Part shown: piece after piece, positions 18,300 through 26,074 of the stretch
How positions within the stretch are numbered: the first letter of the stretch is position 1
How the letters are laid out: each line of letters begins with the position of its first letter
Source: Dickeya chrysanthemi NCPPB 402
Lineage (GTDB): Bacteria > Pseudomonadota > Gammaproteobacteria > Enterobacterales > Enterobacteriaceae
DNA length: 64,000 bases
Assembly: GCF_000406105.1 (NCBI RefSeq)
Contig: NZ_CM001974.1
Coordinates: forward strand, 3,793,028-3,857,027
Reading direction: 5' to 3'
Position numbers and translations under genes: made by a program
Notes under the pieces: generated by a model
Seen by the model: only the letters and a program-made list of their open reading frames with translations
The model's database searches: none
Told to the model about the DNA's origin: nothing

Positions 18300-18699
18300 A
18301 CCGAGTAAAAATTGCTAACAAACGCATTAGTACATGCGGATGACGGTTTTCCCGGCGTCAAAAACTGTGCTGAGGTGGACGACTTCGCCGGGTGAGCCGC
18401 ATGGACGCGGCGAAAGCCCGTGCCGCGTCTGACAAAAACGCGAAAAGCGTTTTTGAACAGCGTTTACGCTGGCCCGCAGGGCGAGCCACAGCATGTGGCG
18501 AGTAATCGCGTCACGGGCGGCCCGAACAGCGAAGGCGAACGCCGAAGGGACCGCGAAGCGGCACACCATTTTGCAATGCAAAATGGAACAGCGCTTGCGC
18601 TGGCCCGCAAGGGTGAACCCGTCAGGGTTCATAGTTTAGCCCTCAAGCCAGTGGTCAAGGAGAGGCGGCGCTGAGTAACCGTGTTGTCAGTCAAGCCAT
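18300..18699. other. 400-bp non-coding region dominated by a hairpin array
   Basis: Lies between the transglycosylase gene and the IS110 transposase. It contains the hairpin chain at 18404-18631. The unseen 3' end of the IS lies somewhere after about 18640. Open frames here on both strands follow the palindromes and have no domain, so none is called. Confidence 0.65.
18404..18631. repeat. Array of about ten short independent hairpins
   Basis: Consecutive perfect inverted repeats with short spacers: 18404-18429, 18433-18455 (CAAAAACGC/GCGTTTTTG), 18458-18471, 18472-18482, 18485-18499 (GCCACA/TGTGGC), 18514-18524, 18534-18543, 18551-18561, 18566-18586 (CCATTTTGC/GCAAAATGG), 18589-18602 and 18614-18631 (TGAACCC/GGGTTCA). 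Stems are 4-9 bp and loops mostly 2-5 bases. The hairpins differ in sequence, so this is not a simple tandem repeat. The style equals that inside the ERIC at 10168-10509. Confidence 0.88.
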
Positions 18700-19689
18700 T
18701 CAACTGGCTACCACCCCATAATTTCTGTCATATTGTTGCTGCGTATGCAGCACGCCATAACACAGATGAACCAGCTTCCTCATCGCCGCCCCTATCGCCA
18801 GCATCTTTGCCTTGCCTTTTAGCAACAGTCGCTCGTATTGCGCCTTCACATGATGATTGTGACTGATGGCTGCTATCGCTCCCATATACAGCTTTGCCCG
18901 CATCGCGGATGGCCCGATTTTCGACAACCTGGCTCTGCCACGTACCGAGGCTCCTGAGCGACGCTCTACCGGGATGACCCCCAGATAAGCCGCCACCTGT
19001 TCTGCGCTCCTGAAGCAATTGCCCCGAATGGTAGCCAACATATTCCATCCGATTTGGTCTCCAACTCCATCAATCGACTTCAGAAGTTTCAGGTCGTTCT
19101 TTAGTCCGGGATGGTTGTCTATGTGGTCCGCTATCAGTCTTTCTATACGCTCCAGCTCATCCTTTACGTGCTGCACCATCGATTCCAGTGATGCCATCAC
19201 TTCTTCTGTTGTCAGTGTCGACCTTAACGTGCTCAGCCGGTTTTCCAGGCGCTGTTTATCACCCAGCAGACTATCCCTGTGCTGCAGTAATGCCCTGAGT
19301 TTCCTTATTTCTGGAGCGGGGGACGTCCAGCACTCCGGCTGTCTCAGACAGCCATAACAGGCCAGCGCACAGGCATCCACTTTATCTGTCTTCGTAAGTA
19401 TCCCCATTCCTTTGGCAAACTCTCGCAAACGGTGGGGATTTATCACCGATACAGCAATACCTGACTGATGAAGACCATAAGCGAGGTGTTCGTGATAAAT
19501 CCCCGTTGCTTCCATGACGATATGGGCCTGACTCGGGTCACATTTTTGTCGCGTTAGCCATTCAGCCAGCGCCTCAACCGCGTTGGGGCCATTGGGTAAC
19601 GTTTTCGTCTTCCGTTTACCTTTAATGCCATCAATTAACAGACATACGTCGACGACACGCTTACTGATATCAATACCTACGTAATACAT
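18700..19689 (-). CDS. IS110-family transposase (DEDD recombinase)
   Basis: A 329-aa protein of normal IS110 length. The RuvC-like half shows GIDISKRVVDVCLL with the first Asp, VMEATGIYHEHLAYGL with Glu, and LTKTDKVDACALA with the last Asp pair. The C-terminal Transposase_20 half shows QVAAYLGVIPVERRSGASVRG and LSKIGPSAMRAKLYMGA with the serine of the composite active site. IS110 enzymes catalyse guide-RNA-directed insertion using a structured RNA encoded next to the gene. The frame looks intact. A long non-coding leader precedes the start (19690-19990), as in the IS110 rather than the IS1111 group. Confidence 0.93.
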   Translation of the reverse strand: MYYVGIDISKRVVDVCLLIDGIKGKRKTKTLPNGPNAVEALAEWLTRQKCDPSQAHIVMEATGIYHEHLAYGLHQSGIAVSVINPHRLREFAKGMGILTKTDKVDACALACYGCLRQPECWTSPAPEIRKLRALLQHRDSLLGDKQRLENRLSTLRSTLTTEEVMASLESMVQHVKDELERIERLIADHIDNHPGLKNDLKLLKSIDGVGDQIGWNMLATIRGNCFRSAEQVAAYLGVIPVERRSGASVRGRARLSKIGPSAMRAKLYMGAIAAISHNHHVKAQYERLLLKGKAKMLAIGAAMRKLVHLCYGVLHTQQQYDRNYGVVAS

Positions 19690-19739
19690 AATGATGTCCC
19701 CCTTTCACTGAAGCCATCACGCCCGTTTCGCTTGTACGT

Positions 19740-19900
19740 TCAGAGTCAGTGCTCTAGGTAACCGTTCAATGTTAATGCTGGCGTGAAAGGTGAAACAGAG
19801 GGCTTAAACTCAACCACAAGGTTTACAGCCCTGACTCTCCTTCGAAGCTCACTCTGTTTCATGTCGTGATAGCTAATCACGACATGAGCAAGATACAAGC
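19740..19900 (-). ncRNA. Candidate IS110 bridge RNA
   Basis: The leader of the transposase can fold into two strong elements. A perfect 11-bp hairpin with a 5-base loop lies at 19860-19886 (CATGTCGTGAT / ATCACGACATG). Next to it, GAAACAGAG (19792-19800) pairs with CTCTGTTTC (19852-19860) and encloses GGGCT/AGCCC (19800-19804 with 19827-19831) and AACC/GGTT. A stem with a large internal loop fits the known plan of bridge RNAs in IS110 elements. Exact ends and the target and donor guides are not determined. Confidence 0.5.
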
Positions 19901-20025
19901 CTCTCCTTGTCGTGCGTGCGATGAAATAGCAAAGAAACGGCTCTGTTCATTCCGCACGAAACCATTCACCGCCCAGGCAGACGTCACCGTTCACGAGACA
20001 ACATAGCGGTTTGGGCTGCCAGCCC

Positions 20026-20049
20026 GGTTTTATCTGTACGATAAAAACC
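20026..20049. terminator. Possible terminator downstream of iolB
   Basis: GGTTTTAT and ATAAAAACC form a near-perfect stem around CTGTACG, with a second small hairpin GGGCT/AGCCC next to it (20013-20025). It lies just beyond the stop codon of iolB at the end of the long inositol operon. Confidence 0.4.
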
Positions 20050-20060
20050 TCATGTGCACG

Positions 20061-20888
20061 CTATCCGCTGTGCTTTGCCGCGTATTCCGCGCTGTTCACC
20101 CACTGATGATCCTGCTCCCAGCTAAAGCGCCACTGGCGCACCGGCCCGGCCATCACGTTGAGGTAATAACTGTCGTAGCCCGCCAGCGTCGCCACCGGAT
20201 GATAGCCGCGCGGCACCATCACCACGTCCCGGTCATACACCGCCATGCACTCGTCCAGCGAACGATCCTCGGTATAGACCCGTTGTAGACAGAACCCCTG
20301 CGGCGGATTGAGCCGGTGATAGTAAGTTTCCTCCAGCCAGGTTTCCTGCGGCGGGTTGTCGACGTCGTGCTTGTGGCTGGGGTAAGAACTGGTACAGCCC
20401 TCGTCGGTGTAAACCTCCACCACCAGCAGGCTGTCTGCGGCCTGGTCCTCCGGCAGAATATTGTGCACGAAACGGCGGTTGCGCCCGACGCCACGCGCCT
20501 CGGCACCGATATCCTGCGGCGCGATCAACCGGGTGGGATGGTTACCCGCGCCCGGCGCGGCACAGACCGCCAGTTCCAGCGGCGTATCGGCGATGATCGT
20601 CACCGTTTCACCCGACGTAACATACACCGCCCAGGGCTTCTTACGCTCGAACGGGTTCATACGTTCGCCGATATGCTCAAACCGCGCCTGCGGCGTTACC
20701 ACCGTTGCACGACCGCCGACCAGCACCAGACAACGCTCTTGCGCCACCGCCGGCAGCGCCAGCGTCGTACCGGTCGATAGCTGGTAAACCTCAAACCCGA
20801 CATAACGCCAGCCCGCTCGGGCCGGGGTAATCTGCTGGATGCGCCCTAGCTCATCCGGCACATGATAACGAGACAGTAATCGAGACAT
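20061..20888 (-). CDS. iolB: 5-deoxy-glucuronate isomerase
   Basis: A 275-aa cupin-type enzyme that converts 5-deoxy-D-glucuronate to 2-deoxy-5-keto-D-gluconate in inositol catabolism. The start is the ATG at 20888, which has GGAGG 5 bp upstream; a GTG two codons earlier is less likely. Visible family marks are PFERKKPWAVYVTSGETVTI, the metal-site region SYPSHKHDVDNPPQETWLEETYYHR and NVMAGPVRQWRFSWEQDHQW near the C-terminus. It is the last gene of the minus-strand operon and follows iolE by 22 bp. Confidence 0.95.
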   Translation of the reverse strand: MSRLLSRYHVPDELGRIQQITPARAGWRYVGFEVYQLSTGTTLALPAVAQERCLVLVGGRATVVTPQARFEHIGERMNPFERKKPWAVYVTSGETVTIIADTPLELAVCAAPGAGNHPTRLIAPQDIGAEARGVGRNRRFVHNILPEDQAADSLLVVEVYTDEGCTSSYPSHKHDVDNPPQETWLEETYYHRLNPPQGFCLQRVYTEDRSLDECMAVYDRDVVMVPRGYHPVATLAGYDSYYLNVMAGPVRQWRFSWEQDHQWVNSAEYAAKHSG

Positions 20889-20910
20889 CGCCACCTCCTG
20901 GTTGCTACCG

Positions 20911-21801
20911 TCAAATCAAACCGGCATCGCGGGCAAAGCGTTGCAGGTTAGTAAATCCCAACGTCGCGTAAGTCAGCGGATGCGCCACCGCCGGGTCCTG
21001 TTCGGCTTCCACCACCAGCCAGCCCTGATAATCCTGCGCTTTCAGCAGTTGGAACAATGACGGGTAGTCGACGCAGCCGTCGCCCGGTACGGTGAATACG
21101 CCGCTCAGTACCGCATCCAGAAAACTGGTTTTGCGGTTTTTCACTTCTTTGAGTACCTCGGGGCGGATATCTTTGCAATGCACGTGGTTGATGCGCGTCG
21201 CCCAGCGTTGCGCCACCGCCAACGGATCGGCACCGGCAAAGGTGAGGTGACCGGTATCCAGCAGCAACCCCACTTCCGGCCCGGTATGGGTCATCAGTTG
21301 GTCTACGTCGTCGGCGGTTTCAATCACCGTTCCCATATGGTGGTGATAGGCGATTTGCACCCCCTGCTGCTGGGTATAACGGGCGAATTCGCTGAGCTTC
21401 TCGCCGTATTCCTGCCAGCGCGCCGCCGGAAAACGCGGGCGCAGGTGCACCGGCGTACCCTGCTCGCCGTGAATCGCACCGGTCACTTCGGCGAACACCA
21501 ACACGGTGGCACCCAGTTCCCGCAGCAGGTTGAGATGGTCCTGCACCGCCTCGATTTCCTCTTTGACCGAACGGGTCAGTAGTTGGCCGGAATACCAGCC
21601 GGAGACCAAACGCAGCTCATGTTGTTGCAGAATCGGCCCCAGCACGCCGGACTGACGCGGAAACTTGTTGCCCAGCTCAAACCCGGCGAAACCGGCCTGA
21701 CGCCCTTCGCTCAGGCAGGTTTCCAGCGGGGTTTCCGCACCCAGCGATGGCAGGTCGTCATTGGTCCAGGTCAGCGGATTGATACCCAGTTGAACGCTCA
21801 T
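20911..21801 (-). CDS. iolE: 2-keto-myo-inositol (inosose) dehydratase
   Basis: A 296-aa TIM-barrel protein of the xylose-isomerase-like fold, standard IolE length. It opens VQLGINPLTWTNDDLPSLG and contains YHHHMGTVIETADDVDQL, LLLDTGHLTFAGADP and NHVHCKDIRPEVL, the metal-binding strands of IolE. The enzyme dehydrates scyllo-inosose to 3D-trihydroxycyclohexane-1,2-dione. A GAGGGAA ribosome binding site precedes the start. It lies between iolC and iolB. Confidence 0.95.
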   Translation of the reverse strand: MSVQLGINPLTWTNDDLPSLGAETPLETCLSEGRQAGFAGFELGNKFPRQSGVLGPILQQHELRLVSGWYSGQLLTRSVKEEIEAVQDHLNLLRELGATVLVFAEVTGAIHGEQGTPVHLRPRFPAARWQEYGEKLSEFARYTQQQGVQIAYHHHMGTVIETADDVDQLMTHTGPEVGLLLDTGHLTFAGADPLAVAQRWATRINHVHCKDIRPEVLKEVKNRKTSFLDAVLSGVFTVPGDGCVDYPSLFQLLKAQDYQGWLVVEAEQDPAVAHPLTYATLGFTNLQRFARDAGLI

Positions 21802-21832
21802 TCTCGATTCCCTCTGCTCAGAATTAATGGAG

Positions 21833-23818
21833 TTAGCCGCGCTGACGCCACAAGGCGATCAAGTGCAGGTAGTTATCTTTGACATCGGCGATCAGTTGCT
21901 GATCGTCGATATCGCCGCGCAGCCACTGCTGCGCCGGCTGGGCAAACAACGTGCGCCCCACCGCAAATCCTTTCACCACCGATTGACCGGCAGCGGCGTT
22001 GAACCCCTGACGTAACGTCTCGATCGGCGCATCCAGCCCGAGGATCACCACGCCACGGCAATAGGGATCGCGCTCGGCCAGTAACTGTTCCAACCGTTGC
22101 CAGCCGTCGGCGGACAACGGCGGCAGTTTCCACCAGTCCGGCCGGACGCCAAGGTTGTAAAATCGTTGAATCGCCCGTAGGTACAGCTCGTCGCTGCGCG
22201 GCATATCGGCCGGCAGGATCACCTCCAGCAGCAACTCATGGCCGGACTGGCAACAGGCGCGATAGACCTCGCTCACCTGCCGCTCCTGCGCCAGCCGCAG
22301 CGGGCTGTCATCTTCCGGGTGGAAAAACACCAGGCACTTCACGATGTGTTCCAGCGGCCAGTTCACCAATTGCGAACCGATGTTGCCGTGCTCCAGCGCC
22401 AGTGGGCGTGAGCCCGGCAGCTCGATCGGGCGGCCTATCCACCAGCCTTGCCCGGTGATGGTATTGAGCGCGTCTTGCCCGAAGGTGCCGTCGCACAGTA
22501 ATCCGGCTTTGCCGGGCATTAATCCGGCTTTGCCGGGCGTTAATCCGGCTTTGCCGGGCGTTAATCCGGCTTTGCCGGACGATTCGCCACTGCCCAGCAA
22601 CCCGGCTTGCTGTGCCGCCTGCTGGCTGGCCTGGAGAATCAACTGTTTGAGCGCCGGGATCCGGCTACGCTCGGCACCACAGGCCAGCGCCATCTCCTCC
22701 AGTTGAATACGGTGATCGAAGGCAATGACGCACAGTTCTTCCCAGCGCTGACGGCGGGTGGTGACGCGATGCAGGTGGTTCAGTTCCGGGTCCAGATCCG
22801 GTCTTGGCACCGCATGGGCGCGCGCCAGATAATTATCCAGTTCGATACGGCTCGGCATCGCCGGGGCGCAGCCGTGGCGCGACACCACCAGCGCGCCGCA
22901 GGCATTGGCGTAGGCACAGGCTTTTTCCCAGCCTTCACCGCTCAAATAACCACGCAGCAAGCCGGACATAAACGCATCGCCCGCGCCCAGCACGTTGAGC
23001 ACCTCGACGCGCACGCCTTTGACGGTGATGCCGTCATCCAGCGACGCCGGAATAGCGCCGGTGAACACCGAACAACCGAGCGGGCCACGCTTGCACACCA
23101 GCTCCGCCGCGGTATGCGAGCGCACCTGACGCAGCGCCTGCAATGTGTCGGTGTTACCGCCGGCGATATGAAACTCCTCTTCGGTGCCGACGATCAGGTC
23201 GAACAGGTTCAGCACCTGTTGCAGTTGCGCCGTCACCGCAGCGGATTCGATAAAACGGGTTTCGCCGTCGCCGGGCGAGGTCAACCCCCACAGCACCGGC
23301 CGATAGTCGATATCCAGCACCGTTTTCACACCGTGACGGCGGGCGTAGCGCAGCGCGGTCAATACCGCTTCGCGGGTGTTCGGGTGCGACAAATGGGTGC
23401 CGGTAATCGCCAGACTGCGCGACGAGGCGATGTAGTCTTCGCTGACATCTTCCGGCGTAATGGCCATGTCGGCGCAGTTATCGCGGTAGAAAATCAACGG
23501 AAAGGTTTCCCGGTCCTTGATGCCGAGCAGCACCAGCGCGGTTAGCCGCGTCGGGTCGGTAATCAAGTGGCTGGTGTCGCAGCCGACCTGCTGTAATTCT
23601 TCGCGCAGAAAGCGCCCCATGTGTTCGTCGCCGACCCGCGCCAGCATCGAGGAACGCAACCCTTGCCGGGCGGTGCCGTAGGCGACGTTGCCGGAAGAAC
23701 CGCCCAGATATTTGGCGAAGCTACCCATGTCTTCCAGACACGCGCCGATCTGCTGACCGTACAGGTCTACCGCCACCCGCCCCATGCAAATCACATCAAA
23801 CTGCTTTTGCGTAGTCAT
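21833..23818 (-). CDS. iolC: IolC kinase fused to a DUF2090 (aldolase-like) domain
   Basis: A 661-aa fusion. Residues about 5-340 are a PfkB/ribokinase-type kinase (FAKYLGGSSGNVAYGTARQG; NVLGAGDAFMSGLLRG with the GAGD catalytic loop near 278-281) that phosphorylates 2-deoxy-5-keto-gluconate. Residues about 345-661 are a DUF2090 domain (WEELCVIAFDHR; GQGWWIGRPIELPG), thought to cleave the phosphate product, replacing IolJ. No separate iolJ gene is present here, which supports that role by inference. The start at 23818 has AGGA at good spacing. Residues about 415-440 are tandem heptads coded by a 21-bp repeat. Confidence 0.93.
   Translation of the reverse strand: MTTQKQFDVICMGRVAVDLYGQQIGACLEDMGSFAKYLGGSSGNVAYGTARQGLRSSMLARVGDEHMGRFLREELQQVGCDTSHLITDPTRLTALVLLGIKDRETFPLIFYRDNCADMAITPEDVSEDYIASSRSLAITGTHLSHPNTREAVLTALRYARRHGVKTVLDIDYRPVLWGLTSPGDGETRFIESAAVTAQLQQVLNLFDLIVGTEEEFHIAGGNTDTLQALRQVRSHTAAELVCKRGPLGCSVFTGAIPASLDDGITVKGVRVEVLNVLGAGDAFMSGLLRGYLSGEGWEKACAYANACGALVVSRHGCAPAMPSRIELDNYLARAHAVPRPDLDPELNHLHRVTTRRQRWEELCVIAFDHRIQLEEMALACGAERSRIPALKQLILQASQQAAQQAGLLGSGESSGKAGLTPGKAGLTPGKAGLMPGKAGLLCDGTFGQDALNTITGQGWWIGRPIELPGSRPLALEHGNIGSQLVNWPLEHIVKCLVFFHPEDDSPLRLAQERQVSEVYRACCQSGHELLLEVILPADMPRSDELYLRAIQRFYNLGVRPDWWKLPPLSADGWQRLEQLLAERDPYCRGVVILGLDAPIETLRQGFNAAAGQSVVKGFAVGRTLFAQPAQQWLRGDIDDQQLIADVKDNYLHLIALWRQRG
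22499..22582. repeat. 21-bp tandem repeat (4 units) within iolC
   Basis: Units at 22499-22519, 22520-22540, 22541-22561 and 22562-22582. The two middle units are identical; unit 1 differs at one base and the last at three. Read on the minus strand it encodes the heptad PGKAGLT/M repeated in frame. It lies within the DUF2090 part before AGLLCDGTFG. Confidence 0.95.
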
Positions 23819-23872
23819 TATGTCCATTCCTGTCAGCCCAAAAGGGAAATCGACAACACGTCGGCCAGACGG

Positions 23873-25006
23873 TTATCCCACTTCATGCACCGCCACCCAG
23901 CGTGCGGCCTGATGCGACAGCACAATGGCATCCAGCACCCGGGAGACCCGCCAGCCCTCTTCAAAATCAGGCCACAGCGGCCGGTCGGCGGCGATGCCGT
24001 CGACAAGATCGCGCACCTCGACGGTTTTCTGATCGTTAAAGCCGAAACCATGCCCGGCGCTGGCGCAGAACGCAGCGTATTCCGGGTGTTGCGGCCCGAT
24101 CAGCAAGGTCTGAAATCCTTGCCGGTTAACCGGGTCGTCATGCCGGTACAGCTTCAACTCCGCCATGCGCTCCTGGGTAAAACTGATAGCCCCGCGGGTG
24201 CCGGTGATGACATAACTCAGCCCCATTTTGCGGCCACACGCCACGCGTGACGTCTCGATCACCCCGCGCGCGCCATTGGCGAAACGCACCATCGCATGGG
24301 CCTGATCTTCGTTTTCCACCGTTACCCGATCAGCAGAACCGGCGCTGACCGGCCGCTGCGGCACTACCGTTTGCAGATCGCCGCACACCTCGGCTACCTC
24401 GCCGACCAGGTAGTGCGCCATATTGACGATGTGCGCCCCCACGTCGCCCAGCGCCCCCAGCCCGGCGGTATGCCGAAAACAGTGCCAGTCCGCCGGCTTG
24501 TTCGGGTCGGCCAGATAGTCTTCGTTGTGGGTACCGTAGAAATGGGTCACCTCGCCGATTTCACCACGGGCGATAATCTCTTTCGCCAGCTGTGCCGCCG
24601 GGTTTTTCATGTAGTTAAACCCGACCAGCGTTTTCACCCCCGCCTGGCGCGCGGCATCCACCATCTCGCGCGCCTCGGCGGCATTGAGCGCCAGCGGTTT
24701 TTCCGAATAGACGTGTTTGCCGTGGCGAATCGCCGCCATCGCCATTTCCTGATGCAGAAAATTAGGCGCGCAGATATCCACCACGTCGATGGCCGGGTCG
24801 GCCACCAGTTCCTGCCAGTCACTGGTATAGCGGGCAAAGCCCAGTTCCCGTGCACGCTGTTTCGCCAGCTCCGGCGAGACTTCCGCCAGCATCTCGCACA
24901 CCAGTTGCCCTTTCAGCCCGTACACCACCGGCGCCTGCGCATAGGCGATAGCGTGGGCGCGGCCGATGTAGCCGGTGCCGATCAAACCGATTCGTACCTG
25001 TTTCAT
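23873..25006 (-). CDS. Inositol dehydrogenase-family oxidoreductase (Gfo/Idh/MocA)
   Basis: A 377-aa NAD(P)-dependent enzyme. The start at 25006 has GGGAG upstream. It begins MKQVRIGLIGTGYIGRAHA (Rossmann GxGxxG), then has the EKPLAL strand (Lys of the catalytic set) and GDVGAHIVNMAHYLVGE with the aspartate and histidine of the active site. It is distinct from the IolG-type gene at 28859. Members of this branch include scyllo-inositol dehydrogenases, so it may let the locus use another inositol isomer. It lies between the ABC permease and iolC in the operon. Confidence 0.88.
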   Translation of the reverse strand: MKQVRIGLIGTGYIGRAHAIAYAQAPVVYGLKGQLVCEMLAEVSPELAKQRARELGFARYTSDWQELVADPAIDVVDICAPNFLHQEMAMAAIRHGKHVYSEKPLALNAAEAREMVDAARQAGVKTLVGFNYMKNPAAQLAKEIIARGEIGEVTHFYGTHNEDYLADPNKPADWHCFRHTAGLGALGDVGAHIVNMAHYLVGEVAEVCGDLQTVVPQRPVSAGSADRVTVENEDQAHAMVRFANGARGVIETSRVACGRKMGLSYVITGTRGAISFTQERMAELKLYRHDDPVNRQGFQTLLIGPQHPEYAAFCASAGHGFGFNDQKTVEVRDLVDGIAADRPLWPDFEEGWRVSRVLDAIVLSHQAARWVAVHEVG

Positions 25007-25023
25007 GTGTGTCGCTCCCATTG

Positions 25024-26064
25024 TCAGAGTGCGCCGCGTCGGCTTTTGGCGTAAGTATCGAACGCCACCGCCAGCACGATGATGAGCCCGGTGATGATCT
25101 GCTGGTAGTAGGCCGAGACGTTCATCAGCACCAGCCCGTTAATCAGGATCCCCATAATCACCGAGCCGATAATGGTACCGCTGATACGCCCGTAACCGCC
25201 CATCAGCGAGGTGCCGCCGATCACCACCGAGGCGATGACCCGCAGTTCGAACGAAATACCGGCTACCGCTTCGGCGCTGCCCAGCCGGGCGCTGAGAATA
25301 AAGCCCGCCAGCCCCGCCAGTGCGCCAATCACTACGTAGACGCTGACCAGCACCCGCTGTACGTTAACCCCGGCCAGCCGCGCCGCCTCGGTATTGCCGC
25401 CGATGGCGTACACAAAGCGCCCCCAGCGGGTTTTATGCAGCGCCAGCCAGCCGACCAACGCCACCAGCGCGAAGATCCAGATAGGGATAGAGACGCCGAG
25501 CAGTTCGCCGCGTCCCCACCAGCGGTAACCGGGATCAAACCCGGCGATGGGCGCGCCGTCGTTGACAACCAACGTCAGGCCGCGCCAGATGGTCATGCCG
25601 CCCAGCGTGACGATGAATGGCGACAGACGCAGGCGGGTGACCCCCAACCCGTGCAGGAAACCGATGATCGTGCCTATCGCCAGACAGATGCCGAGCCCCA
25701 CCAGCCAGCTCATGCCGCCCCAGGCTTGCGCATCGACGGTGGTGAAGTTATCGCCTTTGATCACATAAGCGGCGGTCATGGCGCACACCGCCAGAATCGA
25801 CCCGACCGACAGATCAATGCCTGCGGTCAGGATCACGAAGGTCATCCCCACCGCCATGATGCCGTAGATAGACACCTCGGTAAGGATGTTGGTGATGTTG
25901 CGTTCCGTCAGGAAGTTGCTGTTCTGCGACTGAAAAAAGATCAGCAGCAGGATCATGAAAATGAATACCCCGAAACGCTCGAAGAAGGCGATCGGGTCGA
26001 TGCGTCCCCGGCCGTTGGCCGGCGCCGGCAATTTAATGCGGGATAAGGGTTGTTGCATACTCAT
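25024..26064 (-). CDS. Sugar/inositol ABC transporter permease (RbsC-like)
   Basis: A 346-aa inner-membrane protein of the BPD_transp_2 family with about nine to ten hydrophobic segments. Landmarks are VSIYGIMAVGMTFVILTAGIDLSVGS, the standard RbsC signature, and GGTSLMGGYGRISGTIIG. The start at 26064 follows GGAGAG. With the ATPase 10 bp upstream and the binding protein beyond, it forms a carbohydrate-uptake CUT2 transporter, presumably for inositol. Confidence 0.93.
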   Translation of the reverse strand: MSMQQPLSRIKLPAPANGRGRIDPIAFFERFGVFIFMILLLIFFQSQNSNFLTERNITNILTEVSIYGIMAVGMTFVILTAGIDLSVGSILAVCAMTAAYVIKGDNFTTVDAQAWGGMSWLVGLGICLAIGTIIGFLHGLGVTRLRLSPFIVTLGGMTIWRGLTLVVNDGAPIAGFDPGYRWWGRGELLGVSIPIWIFALVALVGWLALHKTRWGRFVYAIGGNTEAARLAGVNVQRVLVSVYVVIGALAGLAGFILSARLGSAEAVAGISFELRVIASVVIGGTSLMGGYGRISGTIIGSVIMGILINGLVLMNVSAYYQQIITGLIIVLAVAFDTYAKSRRGAL

Positions 26065-26074
26065 AGACTCTCCG

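Larger units (their letters stand above)
18640..19990 (-). mobile_element. IS110-family insertion sequence (ends approximate)
   Basis: The element consists of the transposase plus its long upstream non-coding region. IS110 members usually lack clear terminal inverted repeats and target duplications, so the exact ends cannot be set here; the limits given are estimates bounded by the hairpin array on the left and the downstream end of iolB on the right. Confidence 0.6.

Noticed and set aside
18404..18631. CRISPR array
   Set aside because: The inverted repeats differ in sequence and there are no equal-length direct repeats with spacers.
22607..23545. 312-codon open frame antisense to iolC
   Set aside because: No family motif and full overlap with the well-supported kinase domain.
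25009..26046. 345-codon open frame antisense to the ABC permease
   Set aside because: Low-complexity, charged composition typical of the reverse frame of a membrane protein gene; the permease on the other strand is clearly real.
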